Shown: positions 42,494 to 51,425, counted from the stretch's first letter. The stretch is DNA of 64,000 bases from Gp6-AA40 sp036407095 (GCA_036407095.1 DASWZV010000009.1:1-64000), one strand, 5' to 3'. Notes: generated from the sequence alone by a model not told the origin. Numbers and translations are program-made.

Positions 42494-42985
42494 ATGGCTA
42501 CTGTGACGCTACGGGCGGTCGTTCATCGGCGTGCCGGTGACTGGCCGCAGGACCTTGCAGCCGGTTCGATCACGCTCGCTTTCGATCATCGGCATCGTCG
42601 GCGTATGCGTCTGGTCACCGATCAGCACGACGAGGTGCTGTTGGATCTGCCCACCGCGATCGCGATGGCCGACCGAGACGGCGTGCAGCTCGATGACGGG
42701 ACGTGGTTCATCGTTCGCGCGGCGGCCGAGCCTGTCGTCGACGTCGCTCACCCGGAGCCGAGTCAGCTCGTGCGACTCGCGTGGCATCTCGGCAACCGCC
42801 ATGTGCCGACCGAGATCTGCGGCGACCGTCTTCGGATTCGGCCGGATCATGTGATCGAAGACATGCTTCGCGGCCTCGGCGCGACGTTGGTCAGGCTGCA
42901 GGCCGCCTTTCAGCCCGAACGCGGCGCGTACAGCGACCATCACGGTGTCCCGCATCGCTCGAGCAATCACGATGAAGAACGCTGA
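42494..42985 (+). CDS. ureE: Urease accessory protein UreE (nickel chaperone)
   Basis: The product is 163 residues. The N-terminal part is the peptide-binding domain, followed by the metal domain with 'LVRLAWHLGNRHVPTEI', 'RPDHVIEDMLRGLGATL' and a C-terminal His-bearing 'YSDHHGVPHRSSNHDEE'. It delivers nickel to UreG/UreD. It begins 1 bp after the ureC stop and overlaps ureF. Confidence 0.93.
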   Translation: MATVTLRAVVHRRAGDWPQDLAAGSITLAFDHRHRRRMRLVTDQHDEVLLDLPTAIAMADRDGVQLDDGTWFIVRAAAEPVVDVAHPEPSQLVRLAWHLGNRHVPTEICGDRLRIRPDHVIEDMLRGLGATLVRLQAAFQPERGAYSDHHGVPHRSSNHDEER

Positions 42986-43685
42986 ACACGGACGGGTCGC
43001 ACCGCGGTCGCTGATCCGGTTGCAACACTGGCTCTCCCCAGTATTCCCGACTGGCGCTTACAGCTACTCGCATGGCTTGGAGTGGGCGATTGAGTCCAAC
43101 CAGATACATGACCGTGCGGGCGTCGTCGACTGGCTGGATGCGGATCTCCGCTTTGGCTCGGCGCGCAACGACGCGATCTTCTTCGTCGAAGCCTGGCGCT
43201 GTGCGGCAGGTGGAGATCACGCCCGGCTGCTGGAGACGGCGGAACTCGCGGCCGCGTGTCGCGCCACCTCGGAATTCGCGTTGGAAGCCTCGCAACAGGG
43301 TGCTTCCTGTCTCGCGACGCTGCGCGAGGTGTGGCGCGATCCGGCGATCGACGCGCTGTTGGAAGGGCTTCGGCAGCGCAGGATCCCGCCGGCCTTGCCG
43401 ATTGTGATCGCAGTTCGATCGGCCACGGAAGGTGTTCCCGTGGGCACAGCGCTATGCGCGTTCGTGTACGCGTCGGTCAGCAACATCGTGACCGCGAGTG
43501 TCCGGCTGATTCCGCTCGGCCAGACTGATGGCCAACGTGCCCTGGCCGAGCTGGAACGTTCGATACTCGACGCGAGCGAGCGCGCGCTGACCGCGTGCAT
43601 CGACGACCTTGGTTCCGCTGCGCTGATGGTGGACTTCGCGTCCATGTTGCACGAAACCCAATACACACGGCTGTTTCGCTCATGA
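42972..43685 (+). CDS. ureF: Urease accessory protein UreF
   Basis: The product is 237 residues. 'LQHWLSPVFPTGAYSYSHGL' is the family signature, with 'FALEASQQGASCLATLREV' and 'SVRLIPLGQTDGQRALAELE' further on. It is all-alpha and bridges UreD and UreG. The ATG at 42972 overlaps ureE by 14 bp; the end overlaps ureG by 4 bp. Confidence 0.94.
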   Translation: MKNAEHGRVAPRSLIRLQHWLSPVFPTGAYSYSHGLEWAIESNQIHDRAGVVDWLDADLRFGSARNDAIFFVEAWRCAAGGDHARLLETAELAAACRATSEFALEASQQGASCLATLREVWRDPAIDALLEGLRQRRIPPALPIVIAVRSATEGVPVGTALCAFVYASVSNIVTASVRLIPLGQTDGQRALAELERSILDASERALTACIDDLGSAALMVDFASMLHETQYTRLFRS

Positions 43686-44323
43686 CTCTTTTGGCGAGTG
43701 AAGACAATTGCGCACACCCGTTGCGGGTCGGGATCGGCGGTCCGGTTGGATCGGGCAAGACCGCGCTCGTCGAAGCGCTGTGCAAGCGCCTGCGTGATCA
43801 GTACGACATCTATGTGATCACGAACGACATCTACACGAAGGAAGACCAACTGATTCTCACGCTCGCCGAGGCGCTGCCGGCGGAGCGCATCATGGGTGTC
43901 GAAACCGGCGGCTGCCCGCACACGGCGATCCGCGAAGATGCGTCGATGAACCTGTTGGCAATCGACGACATGAACCGTCGCTTCCCGGATGCAGAACTGT
44001 GCTTCATCGAGTCTGGCGGCGACAACCTCGCGGCCACGTTCAGCCCTGAACTGGCAGACCTCACGATCTACGTGATCGATGTCGCGGAGGGAGAAAAGAT
44101 TCCTCGAAAAGGGGGACCAGGCATCACGCGGTCCGATCTGCTCGTGATCAACAAGATCGACCTGGCGCCGCTCGTCGGCGCCGATCTCGCCGTGATGGAA
44201 GCGGACACCCTGCGGATGCGTCAGACGCGGCCGTTCGTCTTCAGCAATCTCAAGGACGGTGAGGGTGTCGAGCGCATTGCCGAGTTCATCGTCGTGGAAG
44301 GTGGCTTGGAGCCACAGGAGTAA
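43682..44323 (+). CDS. ureG: Urease accessory GTPase UreG
   Basis: The product is 213 residues. The P-loop is 'GIGGPVGSGKTALVEAL'. Switch/metal motifs are 'ITNDIYTKEDQ' and 'GVETGGCPHTAIREDAS' (CPH nickel site), with 'IESGGDNLAATFSPEL' and 'INKIDLAPLVGADL' for guanine. GTP hydrolysis drives nickel insertion. It starts within ATGA of the ureF stop. Confidence 0.96.
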   Translation: MTLLASEDNCAHPLRVGIGGPVGSGKTALVEALCKRLRDQYDIYVITNDIYTKEDQLILTLAEALPAERIMGVETGGCPHTAIREDASMNLLAIDDMNRRFPDAELCFIESGGDNLAATFSPELADLTIYVIDVAEGEKIPRKGGPGITRSDLLVINKIDLAPLVGADLAVMEADTLRMRQTRPFVFSNLKDGEGVERIAEFIVVEGGLEPQE

Positions 44324-44326
44324 GCC

Positions 44327-44842
44327 ATGCCAGCACTATCGCCAAATCTCGGCACCGTGGAGTTCCTCACCAGGCTGTGCAGCCGATTTCCGATAGCGCG
44401 ATGGGCTCCCATTCCGCTGCGTCTGATCGTCGGATTTGGTTTCATCGCGCACGGTGTCTCCAAACAATCCAGGGGTCTGGATGCATTCGCCGCCATCCTG
44501 CACGCGCTTGGAGTGCCTGAACCGCACTTCATGGCATGGTTCACCATACTGGTCGAACTGCTCGGCGGGTTCGCAGTCATTCTGGGCGCTTTCGTACCAC
44601 TGGTCAGCGTACCGATGGCCGCAGTCCTCGTGGTGGCGATGTTGACTGTGCACCTGCCCTATGGGTTCATGTCGATCAAGCTGCTGTCAGTGACCAGCGC
44701 CGGCCCGCAGTTCGGTCCGCCGGGGTACGAAACCAACCTCCTCTATCTCGCGTGCCTCGCAGCTCTTGTCATGGGCGGCTCTGGACCATTCGCGATCGAC
44801 GGCCTGATCGCGAGACACAGGCAGGCTGGGCAGCGCTCTTGA
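44327..44842 (+). CDS. DoxX-family membrane protein
   Basis: The product is 171 residues with four hydrophobic segments. 'LRLIVGFGFIAHGVSKQSRG' and 'FTILVELLGGFAVILGAFVP' mark the DoxX fold, with 'GPPGYETNLLYLACLAALVM' near the end. It starts 3 bp after ureG and likely belongs to the urease transcript. It is a second, divergent member besides the copy at 31586. Confidence 0.86.
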   Translation: MPALSPNLGTVEFLTRLCSRFPIARWAPIPLRLIVGFGFIAHGVSKQSRGLDAFAAILHALGVPEPHFMAWFTILVELLGGFAVILGAFVPLVSVPMAAVLVVAMLTVHLPYGFMSIKLLSVTSAGPQFGPPGYETNLLYLACLAALVMGGSGPFAIDGLIARHRQAGQRS

Positions 44843-44847
44843 ACCGG

Positions 44848-44872
44848 GCGTTGACTCGACGCGTGTCAACGC
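44848..44872. terminator. Possible bidirectional hairpin terminator
   Basis: GCGTTGAC-N9-GTCAACGC is a perfect 8-bp stem between the convergent doxX and sigma-54 activator genes. No long T-run is present, so the role is inferred from position. Confidence 0.45.
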
Positions 44873-44877
44873 CTCGC

Positions 44878-45840
44878 TCACGAGTCGGCTTGGTCGGCGA
44901 GCAGCTGCGAGGGCGGTGCCACACCGAGCTTCCTCATCCGAGCGATCAACGTCGTCCTCTTCACGCCGAGTCTCGCCGCCGCGCCGTTCCGCCCGCCGAC
45001 CACACCGTTGGTGCGTCGAAGCGCGGCCTCGATGTGGGCTTTATCGGCATCCGCGAGTGTTCCGTGGCCGTCCGGAGGCGGGATCTGACTCGCGAGCTCC
45101 CCGATCGGCGCCCGGAAATCTTCACCGGTGGTCATGATGACGCAGCGCTCGATGAAGTTCTGCAACTCGCGGATGTTTCCCGGCCACGCGTAGGTATCAA
45201 GCGCACCCATGACATCGTCTGGAATCCGCGCGATGGCTCTGCCGTAGCGGCGCGCGAATACTTCGAGAAAGTGGGCGGCAAGGAGCTGGATGTCGCCGTC
45301 GCGCTCGCGTAAGGGCGGAAGCGTGATCGGGAACACATTCACGCGATAGTAGAGATCGGCGCGGAAGCGTCGTTCCTTCACCATGGCGAGGAGGTCCTGA
45401 TTCGTGGCCGCGAGGATACGGATGTCGACTCGCGTTGTCTGTGAACTTCCGATGCGCTCGAACTCCTGCTCCTGGAGAGCGCGTAAGAGCTTTGGTTGCA
45501 GCTCCGGCGGCAACTCGCCGATTTCATCGAGCAACAATGTGCCCCGGTCGGCGAGTTGAAAGCGCCCGATTCTGGGCGCGACGGCGCCTGAGAACGCGCC
45601 GCGTTCATGTCCGAAGAGCTCGGCCTCGAGCAGCGCCGCCGGTATCGCTGAACAGTTGATCGCCACGAACCGCTGCTGCCGTCGTGAGCTGAGCTCGTGG
45701 ATAGCCCGGGCGATCCCTTCCTTGCCTGTACCTGTTTCGCCTTGAATGAGCACGGCGCAATCGGTCGCGGCCACGGTCTTCACGTCTTCAACAGCGGCCC
45801 TGAACCTCGCGCTCGCTCCGATCAAGTGAGGGGAAGACAT
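44878..45840 (-). CDS. Sigma-54 activator (AAA+ and Fis-type HTH, no sensor domain)
   Basis: The product is 320 residues. AAA+ begins at once: Walker A GETGTGKE (residues 34-41), sigma-54 contact loop GAFSGA (81-86, where the usual GAFTGA Thr is Ser), 'GTLLLDEIGELPPELQPKLL', 'RADLYYRVNVFPITLPPLRE' and 'YAWPGNIRELQNFIERCVIM'. The C-terminus has a Fis/HTH_8 motif ('NGAAARLGVKRTTLIARMRK'). Without an N-terminal sensor it resembles PspF, which needs a partner inhibitor. It lies 85 bp downstream of egtD, and the egtB promoter is sigma-54 type. Confidence 0.92.
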   Translation of the reverse strand: MSSPHLIGASARFRAAVEDVKTVAATDCAVLIQGETGTGKEGIARAIHELSSRRQQRFVAINCSAIPAALLEAELFGHERGAFSGAVAPRIGRFQLADRGTLLLDEIGELPPELQPKLLRALQEQEFERIGSSQTTRVDIRILAATNQDLLAMVKERRFRADLYYRVNVFPITLPPLRERDGDIQLLAAHFLEVFARRYGRAIARIPDDVMGALDTYAWPGNIRELQNFIERCVIMTTGEDFRAPIGELASQIPPPDGHGTLADADKAHIEAALRRTNGVVGGRNGAAARLGVKRTTLIARMRKLGVAPPSQLLADQADS

Positions 45841-45925
45841 ATCAACTGACGAATTTGTGAATCCCCGGCAGTGACGGGTCTTGATGTTGCGGCCGGAGCG
45901 TCTGGGAGATTTGTGGTTCTGACGA

Positions 45926-46924
45926 TCATGGGACTCGTCCTAGCGTTACGGCGTACCAATCGCGTGCATCCGTCCAGCTTTGTTCGACTGCAAAGCCCGC
46001 GTCTTCCAGAAGCGTGCGGATGGCATCGCGAGTGAACTTGTAACAATTTTCGGTATGAATGGTTTCGAAGGCTGTGAAGTGAAGATCGAGGCCGGCTGGT
46101 GCGATGCGCACGCGCTGGTCGTGGCGACTCACCAAATGCATTTCGATGCGTGACGCGGCACCGTTCCACAGCGCGCGATGCTGGAAGCTCGCGGGATCGA
46201 AATCCGCGCCAAGCTCTCGATTGAGGCGATGCAGCAGGTTCCGGTTGAATTCTGCCGTGATGCCCTCTCTGTCGTTATAGGCCGCCAGGAGAATCGACTC
46301 GTCTTTCACCATGTCCGTTCCCAGCAGCAGCGCATCGCCGGACCGCAGCTGAGAGCTCAACGTCCGAAGAATCGCCCGTGCCTCTTCCGGTGAGAAGTTC
46401 CCGATGCTCGAGCCGAGGTAGATTGCCAGCGTTGTCCCCTCGAACGATTCCAACTGCGGCGCGTGCGTGACGTAGTTGGCAACGATAGGTTCCACACACA
46501 CCGCGGGAAGCAAGGATGTAATCGTCTCGCGTGCGATGTCGAGAGCGTCGCGTGACACGTCGACCGGCAAGTAGAGCACTTCGTTCTGCAGCCTCGCGAC
46601 GGCATCGAGCAGGACCGCAGTCTTGGAGGCGGTGCCAGCCCCTGGCTCCACGAGACGCAGAGGTCGTGACCTGTCACCCTGAGCCCTGGTGATGATGGCG
46701 GCGGCAAAGTTCGCGAGGATGTTGCGCTCGGTACGCGTCAGATAGTAATCGGACAGCTCCGTGATGCGTTCGAACAGGCGAGAGCCGCAGCCATCGTAGA
46801 ACATCCACGAAGACAAAGAGCGGGGCGGCTCGAACAGACCGCGTCGGACCTCGCGTATGAGCGCCTCTCGCGGGTTCACGGGAGCCTCGCGCTCCCACTC
46901 GAATGTGGGACAGTGCCTGGTCAT
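45926..46924 (-). CDS. egtD: L-histidine N(alpha)-methyltransferase (ergothioneine biosynthesis)
   Basis: The product is 332 residues. 'SSWMFYDGCGSRLFERITEL', 'YYLTRTERNIL', 'LVEPGAGTASKTAVLLDA' (SAM motif), 'YLGSSIGNFSPEEA' and 'LLGTDMVKD' are all diagnostic of EgtD. It makes hercynine from histidine using three SAM. It lies 13 bp after egtB in one operon. Confidence 0.95.
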   Translation of the reverse strand: MTRHCPTFEWEREAPVNPREALIREVRRGLFEPPRSLSSWMFYDGCGSRLFERITELSDYYLTRTERNILANFAAAIITRAQGDRSRPLRLVEPGAGTASKTAVLLDAVARLQNEVLYLPVDVSRDALDIARETITSLLPAVCVEPIVANYVTHAPQLESFEGTTLAIYLGSSIGNFSPEEARAILRTLSSQLRSGDALLLGTDMVKDESILLAAYNDREGITAEFNRNLLHRLNRELGADFDPASFQHRALWNGAASRIEMHLVSRHDQRVRIAPAGLDLHFTAFETIHTENCYKFTRDAIRTLLEDAGFAVEQSWTDARDWYAVTLGRVP

Positions 46925-46937
46925 GCAAGAGTCCGAT

Positions 46938-48194
46938 TTAGGTTGCCAGACGGATTCCAGTGAACTGCCATCGCGTCGTCGGCGAAAAAAAATTGCGGTA
47001 CGTGGCGCGCACGTGATTCGCTGGCGTCACGCACGAGCCCCCGCGCAAGACCATCTGACCAGACATGAACTTGCCGTTGTATTCGCGCATCGCGCCAGGA
47101 AGGGGTCGGTATCCCGGATACCCCGCATAGGCGCTCGCAGTCCACTCCCAACAGTCCCCGAACAATTGCTCGATACCCGCGCCGCTCGCCGTCGCGGGAT
47201 GCAGCCGGTCCGAGTCGAGTAGGTTTCCATGTGGTGGGGCCTGACTCGCAACGCATTCCCATTCCGCTTCAGTTGGAAGGCGACACCCTCGCCATCGCGC
47301 AAAGGCATCGGCCTCGAAGAGACTGATGTGGCATACAGGCGTGTCGAGCAGCTCGTCGAGTCCGCACCAACCTCGCAATGTAAAGACACGCCAGCCAGTC
47401 GCATCGCTGTCATCCCGTTCCCAGTAGAGAGGTGCCCGCCAACCAGTGTGTTTCAGAGCCTCCCAGCCTTCAGACAGCCAGAACTCGGAGCGCGCATAGG
47501 CGCTGTCTGACATGAACTCGAGATATTCGCGGCAGGTGACTGTGCGGTTTGCGATCTGAAACGGGGCCAGGTAGACCTTGTGGCGTGGAGTTTCGTTGTC
47601 GAAACAAAAGTCGAGAGGGTCCTCTCTCTGCAGGGGATACCCAATCTCAATCAAACCACCGTTGAAGCTATGCCATCGCAATGTGGGAGCGTGCTTTTCT
47701 TCCGAAAGCGGAGGAGCCGCATACGAAGGACGCAGCGGATTCGAGAAGAATGCGTGCTTGATGTCGGTGAGGGCGAGCTCCTGGTGCTGCTGCTCGTGGT
47801 TCAGGCCCCAAACGATGCATCGTGATGGCTCTTCGCCGATGGACGTTCCCAGGAATCTCTTCATCTCCTGATCGACGTGCCTTCCGAAGGCCAACACCTC
47901 GTCGAGTGAGGGTCGGCAAAACGACGCACGCAGCCTCTTCTCCGGAATCTCTTCGCCGAGAGCGTTGTAATAGCTGTTGAACAGCCAGCGGAACTCTTCG
48001 CGAAAGGGCTTGTAGTCTGCGAGGAACGGCCGTAACACAAACGTTTCGAAGAACCACGTCGTATGGGCCTGGTGCCATTTCACAGGGCTCGCTTCTGGAC
48101 ACGACTGCACCATCTGGTCCTCGGCGGTGATGCGTCCGGCCAGAACGCGTGTCGTGCCCCGTACGGCTTTGTATCTCGACGCGAGAGTCGACAT
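46938..48194 (-). CDS. egtB: Ergothioneine biosynthesis sulfoxide synthase EgtB
   Basis: The product is 418 residues. A DinB-like N-terminal domain ('WHQAHTTWFFETFVL') has the iron motif HEQQHQE ('LNHEQQHQELALTDIKH'); the C-terminal FGE-sulfatase domain has 'CRLPTEAEWECVA', 'GDCWEWTASAY' and 'VLRGGSCVTPANHVRATYRN'. It forms the C-S bond on hercynine. No egtA or egtC (gamma-glutamyl route) is nearby, which fits EgtB types that use cysteine directly; the 'FNSYYN' pair (Y75-Y76) recalls the two-tyrosine site of Chloracidobacterium EgtB, from memory. It is preceded by a sigma-54 promoter. Confidence 0.94.
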   Translation of the reverse strand: MSTLASRYKAVRGTTRVLAGRITAEDQMVQSCPEASPVKWHQAHTTWFFETFVLRPFLADYKPFREEFRWLFNSYYNALGEEIPEKRLRASFCRPSLDEVLAFGRHVDQEMKRFLGTSIGEEPSRCIVWGLNHEQQHQELALTDIKHAFFSNPLRPSYAAPPLSEEKHAPTLRWHSFNGGLIEIGYPLQREDPLDFCFDNETPRHKVYLAPFQIANRTVTCREYLEFMSDSAYARSEFWLSEGWEALKHTGWRAPLYWERDDSDATGWRVFTLRGWCGLDELLDTPVCHISLFEADAFARWRGCRLPTEAEWECVASQAPPHGNLLDSDRLHPATASGAGIEQLFGDCWEWTASAYAGYPGYRPLPGAMREYNGKFMSGQMVLRGGSCVTPANHVRATYRNFFSPTTRWQFTGIRLAT

Positions 48195-48218
48195 TGTTCT
48201 TTTCCTGGGTGTCGACGG

Positions 48219-48234
48219 GGCAAGGGCCGCGCCA
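48219..48234 (-). promoter_or_regulatory. Sigma-54 (-24/-12) promoter for egtB-egtD
   Basis: On the minus strand TGGCGCG-GCCC-TTGCC fits TGGCRCG-N4-TTGCW with exact spacing. Transcription would begin near 48209, about 14 nt before the egtB ATG, with AGGA between. The preceding bases ACGTGTCGTTCT are shared with the promoter at 49239. Confidence 0.75.
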
Positions 48235-48368
48235 AGAACGACACGTTCGGACCGGACGCTGACACCCGGTCTAACCTATGCGGCGCGTGGGAGATGTACG
48301 GGTATGGACGGCAAGCGGCCTTTGGCGTCGTTGACGAAATGGTGATGGATGTCCGTCACTGACACGAT

Positions 48369-48394
48369 CCCGTCGCGAACACGGTCGCGACGGG
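48369..48394 (-). terminator. Hairpin downstream of DUF427 gene
   Basis: CCCGTCGCGA-N6-TCGCGACGGG is a perfect 10-bp stem, 23 bp after the stop of the minus-strand DUF427 gene. There is no T-run. It separates that gene from the egtB promoter. Confidence 0.45.
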
Positions 48395-48416
48395 CGCTGC
48401 GCGACGGGCCGCGCGG

Positions 48417-49214
48417 CTAGACGAAATGCGTTTCGGGCCTCGGCAGTTTGTCACCGTCGAGCAAGATGTCGAGTTTTTCGTTGTAGAAGGCGATGAGGCC
48501 GGCGATCGTCGCGACCTGGCGCAACGGGTATTCGTAGGTCCAGGCGACGTCCGGCACAACCTTGTCGCCGACTCGCGCGGACCAGTACCGTGAGGTGATC
48601 CCCTTGTAAGGGCAGACGGACTGGGTGTTGCTGATGTCAAGACGATCGAGCGAGACGTCTGTACGGTCGAAGTAGTACCGCGTCGGCAACCCGGTTTCGA
48701 AGAGGAGGATGGGACTGCGCGTCTCGGCAAGTACCAGGCCGTCGATCTCGATCGTCACGTGCCGATGTGAGCGCAGTGCGTCGACTCGCACATACGGGTT
48801 GCGCGGGTGGCCGATGATCGGTTCGTCTTCTTCGAACCAGTCGAGCGTGTCCCATTCAAACTTGACGTAGCCGGCCACCGGGCCACCGTCGTTGGCGTCA
48901 TACACGCGAGCCGCAGCCTTGCTGGTACGACGCGCGGTCGTCAGCGAATGCAGCCGTGATGGACCCAGCTGCAGTGTTTGTGGGTGATTGTCGTCGAGCA
49001 GATGCTCCCTGCGAACGTCGGATAGCGGGATGTAGTACTGCGGGTAGTACGGGACCTCCCAGACATAGCGGGCGCGGGTCGTGTCGAAGACGAGTGTGTG
49101 GTCGAAATAGCCGCGCACCCGGCGTGGTGCGGGCTCGATCCGGCCTCGCTCCGCCGCCATTTGGGGATAGTCCCGACTGGGGTTCCTGGACTCGGGAATC
49201 ATCGTGGTAGACAT
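48417..49214 (-). CDS. Tandem DUF427-domain protein
   Basis: The product is 265 residues with two DUF427 units. The first has 'VRGYFDHTLVFDTTRARYVW' and 'PQYYIPLSDVRREHL'; the second has 'DALRSHRHVTIEIDGLVLAE', 'RYYFDRTDVSLDRL', 'SVCPYKGITSRYWSARVGD' and 'VAWTYEYPLRQVATIAGLIA'. The CPYKG motif is the family hallmark; the biochemical role is unknown. A sigma-54 promoter lies 25 bp upstream. A diverged second copy is at 57905. Confidence 0.87.
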   Translation of the reverse strand: MSTTMIPESRNPSRDYPQMAAERGRIEPAPRRVRGYFDHTLVFDTTRARYVWEVPYYPQYYIPLSDVRREHLLDDNHPQTLQLGPSRLHSLTTARRTSKAAARVYDANDGGPVAGYVKFEWDTLDWFEEDEPIIGHPRNPYVRVDALRSHRHVTIEIDGLVLAETRSPILLFETGLPTRYYFDRTDVSLDRLDISNTQSVCPYKGITSRYWSARVGDKVVPDVAWTYEYPLRQVATIAGLIAFYNEKLDILLDGDKLPRPETHFV

Positions 49215-49238
49215 TGCTTACTCCTGTCTGGAAATCGG

Positions 49239-49254
49239 AGCAAGCAACGCGCCA
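49239..49254 (-). promoter_or_regulatory. Sigma-54 (-24/-12) promoter for the DUF427 gene
   Basis: On the minus strand TGGCGCG-TTGC-TTGCT is a full match to TGGCRCG-N4-TTGCW. The upstream block ACGTGTGGTTCT is nearly identical to that before the egtB promoter, giving a shared 19-bp ACGTGTSGTTCTTGGCGCG. The ribosome site AGGAG follows at 49221-49225. Confidence 0.78.
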
Positions 49255-49289
49255 AGAACCACACGTGAATGGTCGGCTACAGTAAAGCT

Positions 49290-51425
49290 TCAGTCGTGAT
49301 CTTCGGGACTGTTGACGGCGCCGTTGCGCGAGGCCGTGAGTGGCCGACTGATGCGAAGCTTCCGTATCCGGTAGACCAGCGACGTTCGTTTCATCCCGAG
49401 TTTCCTCGCAGCGCCATTCGGACCGCCGACTACCCAGTTGGCTGCTTCGAGCGCACGGAGGATATGATCTCGCTCCACCTCCGCAAGACCACTGATGGGC
49501 GTAGATGGCTCCTTGTGAGGAATGAACTGGTCCAGCTCGGAAATTGGAGCGCGGAGCACAGAATGAGGCGAGAGAATGACCGCTCTCTCGATGAAGTTCT
49601 GGAGCTCCCGCACGTTTCCGGGCCAGCGGTAGCGCACCAGCGCATCCATCGTTTCAGGAGGGATCTCCCCAATGCGCTTGTTCATTCGTCTCGCGTAGAG
49701 AGCCGTGAAACACGAAACGAGCTTCGGAATGTCTTCGGTGCGTTGTCGCAGGGCCGGGACGTGGATCGGAAAGACTCTCAGCCGATAGTACAGGTCTTCG
49801 CGGAAGGTGCCCTGCTTGACCATCGCGGGCAAAGCCCGATTGGTCGCCGCGATCAGCCGGACGTCCACTTTATGCGTACGGTTGCTGCCAAGCCTCTCGA
49901 ATTCCTGCTCCTGTAAGACGCGCAGCAGTTTCGCCTGAAGTTCCAGAGGAATGTCGCCAACCTCGTCGAGGAACAGCGTGCCTTTGTCGGCGAGTTCGAA
50001 CCGTCCCGTCTTTTGTCCGATGGCGCCCGTAAATGCGCCTTTTTCGTGGCCGAACAGCTCACTCTCGAGAAGCCCAAGAGGGATTGCCGCGCAGTTCACC
50101 TTCACGAACGCCTTTTCGTCGCGCCTGCTCAGCTTATGGATGGCACGCGCAACGAGTTCTTTGCCCGTCCCCGTCTCTCCCTGGATCAGCACAGTCGAAT
50201 CCGTCGGCGCCACAACGGACACCAGACTCAACGCGGCCTTCAACGCCGGGCTCTCTCCCACGATGTCGGTAAACTGCGACCGTATTTCCTCTTCGAGATA
50301 CACCCGTTGCCTTGTCTCTTTGTCTCGGTCCTTGATCGCCTTTTCGTAGTCCAACGCGTTTTCAACTGCAATGGCTACCTGGCTCGCCACTTGCTCCAGA
50401 AACGCGACATCATCTTTGGAGAACGCTCTCTCTGATCGCTTGAGGGCGGCCAACACGCCTACCACACCGTTTCTGCCGATCAGCGGGAGATCGCAGCCCG
50501 ATATCAAACCTTCCTGGATGTGACGTTGATGGTAAGGGCGCCCGACGTTGGTCCCGAGGGTTTCCGGATCGTCACTGTGTTCGTTGACGTGATTGAAGTT
50601 TTGAGTCTTGCCAGTCCAGAACGCTTTGCCGCACAACGTCCCATGGATCGGGATGATGCCGTCGCTGACGTACCCTCGTGGCTCGGGGTTGTACAGAATC
50701 GTCATGCGCAGTTCCCCGCTGTCAGCATCGGGAAGAAGCAACGAGCAGAAGTCACATCGCGTCACGCGCAGGAGATTCGTCGAAAGCCCATCGACCAGAC
50801 GGCGAAGATCCAGCTTTGAGGTCATGTTGTTGCTGATCTCGAGCAGCAACCGCAGGCGGTCGCGTTCGCGCTGCAAGGCCTGCTCGTTCATGTGGCGCTC
50901 AATCGCGATGCCGGTGATATGGCTGGCATCCTCGATCAACTGCAGATCGTCAGCGTCAGGGCTGCGCGATTCGCGATAAAGGATGGCGAACGTACCGAGA
51001 ACTTTGCCTTCACTGGTGAACAAGGGTCGCGACCACACCGAGTGAATCCCATATGGCGCCATCAGGTGCCGATAATCATCCCAGCTGGGCTCTGTGAAGA
51101 TGTCGCTCACGTACACCGGCTCCCTGCGATACACAGCGGTGCCGCAGGACGCACCTTTCGGGCACACTCGCGTGGGCCCCATCTGATCGAATCCAGGAAG
51201 ACTCGGCGCTGCAGCGCAGTTGAGATAGCTTCCGTCTTCGTCCGGAAGCCAGATCGTGCAGAACAAACCCTGGCCTTGAGACTCGACCAGCCGGGCAATG
51301 GACGTCAGAACTTCAGGCAGCGGTGAGCCGGCAAGAATCAACTTTAGAATGTCAAGTACCGACTCGTTCTGGGCCTCATCGCTTCGCGTCAGGACTTGTG
51401 ACGGAGGTTGTATTGCGCTCTCCAT
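49290..51425 (-). CDS. Sigma-54 activator with two GAF domains (FhlA/NorR-like)
   Basis: The product is 711 residues. GAF 1 (about 25-175) has 'CPKGASCGTAVYRREPVYV'; GAF 2 (about 195-360) follows a short helical link. The AAA+ domain has Walker A GETGTGKE (416-423), the intact contact loop GAFTGA (463-468), 'GTLFLDEVGDIPLELQAKLL' and 'YRWPGNVRELQNFIERAVIL'; the end is an HTH ('NGAARKLGMKRTSLVYRIRK'). The GAF pair probably senses a small ligand or redox signal. It lies directly upstream of the sigma-54-driven DUF427 gene. Confidence 0.93.
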   Translation of the reverse strand: MESAIQPPSQVLTRSDEAQNESVLDILKLILAGSPLPEVLTSIARLVESQGQGLFCTIWLPDEDGSYLNCAAAPSLPGFDQMGPTRVCPKGASCGTAVYRREPVYVSDIFTEPSWDDYRHLMAPYGIHSVWSRPLFTSEGKVLGTFAILYRESRSPDADDLQLIEDASHITGIAIERHMNEQALQRERDRLRLLLEISNNMTSKLDLRRLVDGLSTNLLRVTRCDFCSLLLPDADSGELRMTILYNPEPRGYVSDGIIPIHGTLCGKAFWTGKTQNFNHVNEHSDDPETLGTNVGRPYHQRHIQEGLISGCDLPLIGRNGVVGVLAALKRSERAFSKDDVAFLEQVASQVAIAVENALDYEKAIKDRDKETRQRVYLEEEIRSQFTDIVGESPALKAALSLVSVVAPTDSTVLIQGETGTGKELVARAIHKLSRRDEKAFVKVNCAAIPLGLLESELFGHEKGAFTGAIGQKTGRFELADKGTLFLDEVGDIPLELQAKLLRVLQEQEFERLGSNRTHKVDVRLIAATNRALPAMVKQGTFREDLYYRLRVFPIHVPALRQRTEDIPKLVSCFTALYARRMNKRIGEIPPETMDALVRYRWPGNVRELQNFIERAVILSPHSVLRAPISELDQFIPHKEPSTPISGLAEVERDHILRALEAANWVVGGPNGAARKLGMKRTSLVYRIRKLRISRPLTASRNGAVNSPEDHD

